Below are positions 60,201 through 64,000 of a DNA stretch of 64,000 nucleotides, piece after piece. This DNA is from an uncultured Bacteroidota bacterium. Its GTDB lineage: Bacteria > Bacteroidota > Bacteroidia > Bacteroidales > WCHB1-69. Numbering within the stretch: position 1 is the first letter of the stretch; each line of letters begins with the position of its first letter. Location of the stretch: contig CADCNH010000003.1 of the NCBI GenBank assembly GCA_902802755.1, positions 1-64,000 of the forward strand, given 5' to 3'. The notes under the pieces were generated by a model. That model worked only from the letters and a program-made list of their open reading frames with translations. It searched no databases and was not told the DNA's origin. A program made the translations under genes and the position numbers.

Positions 60201-61273
60201 GTATCAGGACCTGAGAAGAGAACATCTGTTTCTGGAATCAGGTATTCAGATTCAGCAAAAGTGCTGCCATCGGTTGACCAATAAGCAACGATAGAGTCAA
60301 CATGGTCAGCCAGAGCGGGATTTGGTTCAGCAAACAGTCTGAGCGTGTCAGGAGTACCAAATCTCTGGCAATAAGTAATATTGGAATCTGACAAAGTAGG
60401 AGTAGTAGGATGTACGTAATGAGTATAGTTGTAATTTACAATACTGTCGATTCTGTAACCGCATGAAGTATCAACGTAAGCGATTTTGTAATCACCGGTA
60501 GTGTCCATAGTATAAGGAGGCATACCTACAGTCACAGGTTCGCAATCCTTGATAGTGTCATTTCTTTCAATAATAGGATCGGTTGACAGAGTGTCAGAAG
60601 CGAGCACTCTAGCAGGATGAGACTGGTGACCACCGATTTGGTAGTATTCACTTTCAGCAACATGAGAATTCCAATATAAAGAATTGTCTGTACCATGGAT
60701 ACGTTCTCTGATATGAACAATCAACTGAACATCACGGAAAATCTGATTCCAGGTAACAACGATTCTTGAACGAGTATTGGTAAGGAATCTGAAGTAGAAG
60801 TAGTCATAAGCAATATTACTAATATTGTATGTACCACTGAAAATCGGAATAGCACCCGGATACTCATATACGAAAGAATAATTTTCCTGGAGCATAGGAG
60901 TACCTACCCAATGCAATTCTTCATAGAACGTTTGGAGCGTAATATTGCAGTAACGGCTCAGATCATGCTGTCCGTCCAGAATATTTTCTCCATCGCACCA
61001 CAGCTCGAGTTCAACAGAGACTTTCGCGCCCTCATCAATACCCAAGCAGTTGGCATCTGAGAAAATCATGTCATAGACATCAGTGTGACCAAATACCAAT
61101 GGACTCATGGAATGAGACAGAGGCAGATCACCACCCGGCAGATTCGCAATGCCGTGGAGAGTGTCAGCAGCGGGATTTGACAACTGGAAACAGCAGTCAA
61201 CCTGCGCTTGCGCTTGCATGCCAAACATCATTAAAAAGATGCTTAAGAAGCAAATCGATAATAGTTTTTTCAT
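54242..61273 (-). CDS. Giant T9SS adhesin with Ig/PKD-like repeats (2343 aa)
   Basis: This secreted surface protein has a signal peptide (residues 1-23). A unique N-terminal domain of about 210 residues (CCFQLSNPAADTLHG...LYWNSHVAESEYYQIGG) follows. Some 20 beta-sandwich repeats of Ig/PKD type, with recurring VTVDTLPVI, YTWW or YEWMKAG strands and lone cysteines (ICGPGDVT, YCVG.., YCEGTNPV), resemble SprB-like adhesins of gliding Bacteroidota. A type A sorting domain closes it (DMNVYPNPASNNVNV...YFIKVVNGSAVMTKKLIIAR). Its sorting tail and codon choice differ from the five proteins at 1-28002, so it is not part of that paralogous group. Confidence 0.8.
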   Translation of the reverse strand: MKKLLSICFLSIFLMMFGMQAQAQVDCCFQLSNPAADTLHGIANLPGGDLPLSHSMSPLVFGHTDVYDMIFSDANCLGIDEGAKVSVELELWCDGENILDGQHDLSRYCNITLQTFYEELHWVGTPMLQENYSFVYEYPGAIPIFSGTYNISNIAYDYFYFRFLTNTRSRIVVTWNQIFRDVQLIVHIRERIHGTDNSLYWNSHVAESEYYQIGGHQSHPARVLASDTLSTDPIIERNDTIKDCEPVTVGMPPYTMDTTGDYKIAYVDTSCGYRIDSIVNYNYTHYVHPTTPTLSDSNITYCQRFGTPDTLRLFAEPNPALADHVDSIVAYWSTDGSTFAESEYLIPETDVLFSGPDTTLYYYVKRHDNVTGCESEVDTFGVKITPIPADPDVAKRIIEYCVGDSAVALSYPAPIGQLVLWGLTPDDVMDTTYIPSTATPDTLVYYLRLQDTTTVNQCVSDGYDSVIVRIFANPVVTVTADNDTLCFAESATLKAEPTNLTTYQWKQDGTAISGATDTTYVYTNNVTTETTFTFRVDVTEAHDSVSCAAHDTINILSYPEIGAPTAVRGDTSICGPGDVTREVAAGTNGTTARWYKSDKTTVIAEDTLICTIHFDYTDSVFVSSLNEYGCETPDSNWLKITVTVDTIPTVVLSADNNAEVCAESDMIIRSTVTPLYAPVIYAWTGTGLHAPLNEDSVLFNHDVAGQYIDTLTVTDAHGCIGMDTILVTVDTLPVIVLNVNYTIQDDNYCVGHNGEIIFTTPQYVNYSIDSGKTWQAYPDSAFLALPVGEYHLVVEDGNGCKNNPVNTDSIRDARVDIVMTLEADTNTHCQAPFGGSITITSVTPATGEYHYRIVTPANDTTAYQTDTVFTELVHGLYTVIIEDTVTGCIATDTITVPTDQILPTASFVGPNLICYLDSTTTFGLTYSDTTVIFREWGYVGSADSLADMMKYQENFVLGGFPAGKHIFIANFEDTITHCTNTRRDTVRVNSVNINLITTPDYTVCAYDTITVYSVYYPQEPTEDTIVTYLWYNGNHVQYKAPGVYDTAIVIPSVSSNYISLVAYDNHGCHNTFGKTMSVWPLPTLSINEDEQNYCQNKNIDLHVVASSTSPYTYEWMKAGTVVGTSSSLNINAGLVDFDVTLTVTDANGCISRDTVPVNVIEIPGEPVFTPDTQYFCDNNVVVNMSQAAPVIAGNTLTWLSGDDPEVAKATGDYSAFYTNTENGVSCYSDTTKLRVEVKGAPRAEIGIKYNSDVDTTWSKVRCYNPTAGDTLHIVVDPAPSASLKYYFVVNGADTTDVIVLSDTLPGTYTYTIDIFDTAYYTTDTCYWDTTVVYTFKIDALPTVPDNFPNAFVTTGDSTIFYCEGTNPVHYSFNLPINTVATYNGTTTVPDSAADNIEFVLTDTITHCTSTFYYDIVEVPTPEISLTSDLADNCSDTLIGKVIANVTPTSYDGTFERVYTWWNNTTNPYASHTRTINTDTVDYTFIANVDTIVYAHVTINTAAISYSASCTSNDTNFSIHFQPAPDMPKLDPTYSMYIDSANAAYCYDATFDTIKTTDFITTTGATVHIVDYTTIDSAGIYKVVANNDLPPYCPSDTLIFTVTRNREIKAPANFADYGGKIYYCEGTNPVYDFGTAENPNDSLVYFKGTTVLTTAPDTAGNYTLTIYDKASVVTPKCSKDFPFDIIEVPTPTADVDPHANWIDTTKVCEGTTINVDLDFTITPHVVYSAVETFTWKGVTSTTAAGHFTATPTADTAVSFSYLLVDTVGAGIHGIACPFTYDSTIHYIFYATPDQPVYTGDTSFCAGDTVFVTENEFTFTTGLELTTDVTLPDTIYAATKTITASVHYPDFTTCKSNDTIINIVRHELPAVKVTPKDTTICIYDTVKFTATGATTYAWSTGETTDFIMATDTNKYIVTGTDDFGCVNTDTAELKYFDVYTIKLSNDTTVCLGEDANIAATVTGSTGPFVLTWYKDTATTALFPSATIPSGATDSHVVTPDTSEIVNGMPVPTLYKLEVEDSHHCISSAERNVIRIASTDRPQFEFRAIGGTESIRYMEAVSGDQSAFEMYIKKNCWDDGVKVFVDFQIYKNGVPMTKAELANTMDDYIGSYNTSYSFDLTQNAPAITYQTMESSNYNDAANFFPQSEFMDGTMYDYDWFWMHFISERKITVNLGAWKPGSAGIYTFHYAVIVAGPFSSQNGSIYSGLQRIGGYGSHSGLTVKDTIAYDFFTIYVDTTYVGSSTDFDYVAPAVVTTTEDVPAEKIDMNVYPNPASNNVNVVLNGVKGQTMITVHDMSGKAVSNMRVDIDDNNQIINLPVDNYSQGIYFIKVVNGSAVMTKKLIIAR

Positions 61274-61387
61274 AAGTTTTTGAATTTAATTGTTATTGAT
61301 TTTTTCTTTCTTTTTTCCTCTATTTTATTGGTTTTTTTATAGTTATATATAATTCGTGAGATTGCAGTACACTACAATTTCAACATG

Positions 61388-61395
61388 CAAAAATA
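61388..61395 (-). promoter_or_regulatory. -7 element for the 2343-aa adhesin gene
   Basis: Minus-strand TATTTTTG fits TAnnTTTG about 115 nt before ATG 61273; the surrounding DNA is very AT-rich and the match is weak. Confidence 0.3.
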
Positions 61396-61460
61396 CATAT
61401 TTTTTTTATACGAAACGCAAAAAAAAACTTTTTTCTCGTTTTTTTTAAAAAAAATTTTTT

Positions 61461-62141
61461 CTATTCTTCTTTCAGGAGGTCTGGACGGCGTTCGGAAGTT
61501 CTCTTTAATTGTTGTTCCATTCGCCACTCATCAATATTCTTTTGATGGCCTGAAAGTAGTATGTCAGGAACTCTATGTCCTTGATAGTCAGCAGGACGTG
61601 TATAAACCGGAGCTGAAAGCAGCCCATCCTGGAAGGAATCTAACAGCGCGGAAGTCTCGTCATGCAGCACACCGGGGATAATTCGGGCCACCGCGTCCAC
61701 AATAGCCATGGCCGCAATCTCACCTCCCGACAACACATAATCGCCTATGCTGACTTCCTCATCAATGAATAATTCCCTTACCCGTTCATCAACACCTTTG
61801 TAATGACCACATAATATCATAATATTATCCATTAGAGAAAGTCGGTTGGCATAGTTCTGGTCAAAAGTCTTGCCGTCGGGGGCCATGAACAACACTAGGT
61901 CGTATTTCCTTTCTGCTTTCAGTTTCTCGATACAGCGAGCGATAGGTTCCACCATCATCACCATACCTGCCCCACCCCCGAAGGGATAGTCATCCACACG
62001 GCGGTGTTTATCGGTGCTATAATCCCGTATATCATGTGTGTGCAGCTCCAAATAGCCACTTTTGACCGCCCTGCTGATAATGGAGCAGCCAAAGACACCG
62101 GTAAACATTTCGGGGAACAAAGTCAGTATATCTATTCTCAT
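61461..62141 (-). CDS. trmD: tRNA (guanine-N1-)-methyltransferase
   Basis: It methylates G37 of tRNAs reading CNN codons, preventing +1 frameshifts. The trefoil-knot SPOUT fold is shown by [13 protein letters not shown], the [13 protein letters not shown] loop, [12 protein letters not shown] and [10 protein letters not shown], which form the SAM site. The C-terminal domain has [26 protein letters not shown]. The length of 226 aa is usual. It is often found near rpsP-rimM-rplS in other phyla, but here it stands among repeat tracts, with an O-methyltransferase upstream. Confidence 0.95.
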   Translation of the reverse strand: MRIDILTLFPEMFTGVFGCSIISRAVKSGYLELHTHDIRDYSTDKHRRVDDYPFGGGAGMVMMVEPIARCIEKLKAERKYDLVLFMAPDGKTFDQNYANRLSLMDNIMILCGHYKGVDERVRELFIDEEVSIGDYVLSGGEIAAMAIVDAVARIIPGVLHDETSALLDSFQDGLLSAPVYTRPADYQGHRVPDILLSGHQKNIDEWRMEQQLKRTSERRPDLLKEE

Positions 62142-62162
62142 AAGAATTCAAATTTCATAATC

Positions 62163-62352
62163 CAAGTTTTCAGTGGTCAGTTATTAGGTGGATAATTCAA
62201 AATTTAAAATTCAAAATTCAAAATTCAAGATCCATTTTTAACTATTAACTATCAACTATTAACTATCAACTATTAACTAACAACTATTAACTAACACCTG
62301 ACCACTAATCACTGACCACTGACCACTGATCACTGACCACTGATCACTATCA
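62163..62352. repeat. Long heptamer tract between trmD and the O-methyltransferase
   Basis: About 185 nt of seven-base units in blocks: TTCAAAA (62196-62227), AACTATT/AACTATC (62239-62290), then CACTGAC/CACTGAT (about 62300-62350). It runs into the TGA stop of the upstream gene. Confidence 0.85.
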
Positions 62353-62988
62353 GCACATCACCATCATAATCCCATCCCGCATGGGCAGCAGCACATTACT
62401 CACTCGCTCATCTTGTTGCACAAAGTCATTAAAATCCATAATGGCCTGGGTATCCAAGTCCAGATGCCCATCCTGTTCTACCACTTTGCCGCTCCACAGC
62501 ATATTGTCAATCAGCATAACACCGCCTTTTCTCATACGAGGCAACAACATCTCATAAAATTCGCGATTACTGCGCTTCTCCGCATCAATAAAAACCAAGT
62601 CCCATTGACAGTCAAAAGTCGGTATCAACTGTCGTGCATCGCCGATATGGAGTCGTATTTTCTCCTTATATTGTGGCGTTCCAATATATCTACTAATTAT
62701 CTCTTCCTTTTCCTCATCCACCTCTATCGTATCCAAGTATCCATCAGGGGCCAGTCCCTCAGCCAGACACAATGCTGAATAGCCAGTATAAGTTCCTATT
62801 TCCAATACATGTTTAGGTTGCATCATACGGGATACCATGGACAAAAAACGCCCTTGCAAATGTCCAGAAATCATCCTTGGCTTCACTGCCTTCAGATGAG
62901 TTTCTCTATACAAGCGGTATAGGAGCTCCCCTTCCTCAGTGGTATGAGCTTCGCAGTAGTCTTCGATAAGGGGGAAAGTTATGTCCAT
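62350..62988 (-). CDS. Class I SAM-dependent O-methyltransferase (CCoAOMT-like)
   Basis: The 212-aa methyltransferase has motif I VLEIGTYTGYSALCLAEGL and the metal/substrate region DLVFIDAEKRSNREFYEMLLPRMRKGGVMLIDNMLWSGKV, typical of the caffeoyl-CoA/catechol O-methyltransferase family. Bacterial members methylate catechol-like compounds or have unknown targets. The start is ATG 62988 (MDITFPL). A longer frame from 63084 is open only because a heptamer tract upstream happens to be stop-free (IINCQLS repeats), so I reject the extension. XseB is the next gene upstream, about 105 nt away. Confidence 0.88.
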   Translation of the reverse strand: MDITFPLIEDYCEAHTTEEGELLYRLYRETHLKAVKPRMISGHLQGRFLSMVSRMMQPKHVLEIGTYTGYSALCLAEGLAPDGYLDTIEVDEEKEEIISRYIGTPQYKEKIRLHIGDARQLIPTFDCQWDLVFIDAEKRSNREFYEMLLPRMRKGGVMLIDNMLWSGKVVEQDGHLDLDTQAIMDFNDFVQQDERVSNVLLPMRDGIMMVMC

Positions 62989-63097
62989 AGTTGACAGTTG
63001 ACAGTTGATAATTGATAATTGACAGTTGATAATTAATAGCTCTAATCCCTGATTCCTGATTCCTGATCCCTGATCCCTGACCACTGACCACTATCAA
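62989..63097. repeat. Heptamer tract between the O-methyltransferase and xseB
   Basis: TTGACAG/TTGATAA units (62990-63040) and ATTCCTG/ATCCCTG/ACCACTG units (about 63049-63090) fill the entire gap and contain the TGA stop of xseB (63096-63094). Confidence 0.85.
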
Positions 63098-63291
63098 CTT
63101 TCAGTTTGCATGATTTTGGCGATTTCTGCTTCGGTTTTTGTGAGTTTATCCTTGCAGAGTTTGATAAGCATCGTACAGCGTTTAATTTTATCTGACAATT
63201 CATCGACAGAGATATCCGCATTTTCCATTTCCTGGACAATTTGCTGAAGTTCGTCAAATGCTTCGGTATAGGTGATGGTTTCTTTGGCCAT
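63094..63291 (-). CDS. xseB: Exodeoxyribonuclease VII small subunit
   Basis: The 65-aa protein starts at ATG 63291 (MAKETITYTEAFDELQQIVQEMENADISVDELSDKI). It matches the XseB pattern of two helices with FDELQQIVQEME and the LT.AEAEI-like end (LTKTEAEIAKIMQTES). With XseA it forms exonuclease VII, which degrades single-stranded DNA to oligonucleotides. XseA is not in the window; in many genomes xseA and xseB are adjacent. The last residues and stop merge with heptamer repeats. Confidence 0.88.
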   Translation of the reverse strand: MAKETITYTEAFDELQQIVQEMENADISVDELSDKIKRCTMLIKLCKDKLTKTEAEIAKIMQTES

Positions 63292-63573
63292 GGTGAAAAA
63301 TTTTCTGCAAAGATACAATTTAATTGGCAAATTAGCAAATTAGTTAATTAGCAAATGTGCTAATTAGACAATGTGCTAATGTGCTTATTTAATTTGCAAA
63401 TTAATTAATGGGGGTGTTCTTTATGGAAAGTCACTCACTTCGTGAGTTCGTGAAGACGCTCGCCTTGCTCGCTCGACAAGACGTTCACTTCGTTCACTCG
63501 TTATGATGAACACATCGTCTTTCCGTCTTCCCGTCTCCCCGAATGCACGAAGTGCATGTCTCCCCGTCTTAAC
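63292..63573. repeat. Octamer tract and hairpin array downstream of rpsE
   Basis: Octamers GCAAATTA/GTTAATTA/GTGCTAAT fill about 63317-63412. Hairpins follow: ACTCAC-TTC-GTGAGT (about 63433-63447), a GAAGACGCTCGCC-type unit (63451-), TTCACTTCGTTCACTCG, and TGCAC-GAA-GTGCA (63543-63555) between CTCCCC words. The last parts match 29615-29776. No gene is seen in this 340-nt gap. Confidence 0.75.
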
Positions 63574-63604
63574 GAAAAAACTCCCACCCGTAAGGGCAGG
63601 AGTC
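63574..63604 (-). terminator. Terminator downstream of rpsE
   Basis: ACTCC-CA-CCC pairs with GGG-CA-GGAGT around GTAA; the A run at 63575-63580 becomes a T run on the minus strand. It closes transcription right after rpsE. Confidence 0.75.
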
Positions 63605-63633
63605 TCGCATATAAAAAGGCTATTTTGGGGGAT

Positions 63634-64000
63634 TTAGCCGTTGAATACAGTGTCGAGCTGTACGCCACGAACTTTAGCGATAGTATAAGGATCGCGAAGT
63701 TGTGCGAGAGCATTGATGGTAGCCTTCACCACACTGTGGGGGTTAGAAGATCCTTTGGATTTAGCCAACACGTTCTTCACACCAACACTTTCGAGGACGG
63801 CACGCATAGCACCACCAGCGATAACACCGGTACCAGGAGCAGCGGGTTTCATGAATACGAGAGAACCGCTGTACTTACCTTCCTGAGCGTGAGGAATAGT
63901 ACCCTTCAATACGGGAACTTGAATCAGATTTTTCTTAGCATCGTCGATACCCTTGGCGATAGCGGCGGAAACTTCCTTTGCTTTGCCGAGGCCGTAGCCA
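63634..64000 (-). CDS. rpsE: 30S ribosomal protein S5 (5' part beyond the window)
   Basis: About 122 C-terminal residues are visible, starting [17 protein letters not shown] and containing [72 protein letters not shown]5 sits at the mRNA entry of the small subunit and supports decoding accuracy. The frame is open through base 64000. Normally rpmD, rplO and secY follow rpsE in the spc operon; here a terminator and repeats follow instead, and no L30-like ORF is present downstream. Confidence 0.95.
   Translation of the reverse strand, partial: GYGLGKAKEVSAAIAKGIDDAKKNLIQVPVLKGTIPHAQEGKYSGSLVFMKPAAPGTGVIAGGAMRAVLESVGVKNVLAKSKGSSNPHSVVKATINALAQLRDPYTIAKVRGVQLDTVFNG

Noticed and set aside
62989-63084. 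N-terminal extension of the O-methyltransferase from 63084
   Set aside because: The extra residues are translated heptamer repeats; the family starts close to MDITFPL.
63501-63713. A possible small gene on the minus strand overlapping the end of rpsE
   Set aside because: It overlaps rpsE and the terminator and shows no likeness to ribosomal protein L30 or any other family.

Overview
The window looks like a chromosomal segment of an anaerobic Bacteroidota (probably Bacteroidales). The support is several giant secreted proteins with type IX secretion (T9SS) sorting tails, promoters of the Bacteroidetes form TAnnTTTG with no Shine-Dalgarno, lipoproteins with SPII signals, a sulfonolipid-type gene set, and a viroplasmin-RNase H. 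I cannot name the species.

Layout. 1-28002: the tail of one giant T9SS cargo gene followed by four more in tandem on the + strand (about 2728, 1730, 1900 and 2419 aa). They are mosaics of fibronectin III, cleaved-adhesin/MAM-like, CUB-like, 'GDGWN' and 'GNGT..YTQQIF' modules. One (9043-14235) has lost its sorting tail through a 14-nt deletion. 28184-33000: RNase H, a GldH-like lipoprotein, GpsA, a structured non-coding stretch and a small lipoprotein locus with a frameshift. 33064-38397: an AddB-type nuclease invaded in frame by intergenic repeats, a helix-hairpin-helix protein, and an IS200/RAYT-like Y1 transposase with an unusual C-terminal half. 38438-44547 (minus): a compact operon of a VOC protein, two HdrC-like proteins, a membrane HdrD-like protein, HdrB (with an in-frame TAG) and HdrA. 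44735-48372 (minus): a short-chain reductase, a threonine-synthase-like enzyme and an alpha-oxoamine synthase, best read together as cysteate synthase, cysteate acyltransferase and ketoreductase for sulfonolipid (capnine-type) synthesis. 48888-61273: a FISUMP-domain secreted protein, TrmB, an MsbA-like ABC exporter and a 2343-aa Ig/PKD-type T9SS adhesin. 61461-64000 (minus): TrmD, an O-methyltransferase, XseB and the end of ribosomal protein S5.

The most unusual signal is non-coding. Nearly every intergenic gap is built from a small vocabulary of short repeats. (a) Degenerate heptamer tracts, many variants of one 7-nt consensus close to CTGWNMM, with a parallel octamer class. (b) Palindromes with fixed arms TGTAGAGACG...CGTCTCTACA and a variable but self-complementary core. 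(c) Arrays of GGGGAGT separated by mini-hairpins, usually 14 or 18 nt, whose stems differ in sequence but keep complementarity. The heptamers abut or supply stop codons of several genes and have entered the AddB-like nuclease gene at three places without breaking its frame. A Y1/RAYT-type transposase lies about 1 kb from the invaded gene and is a natural suspect for mobilising the palindromes.

A functional thread is also visible. Sulfonolipids, T9SS cargo and gliding-type lipoproteins are linked in gliding Bacteroidetes. The Hdr-like, quinone-linked redox operon lies directly downstream of the sulfonolipid genes, which raises the untested possibility that it serves sulfur metabolism.
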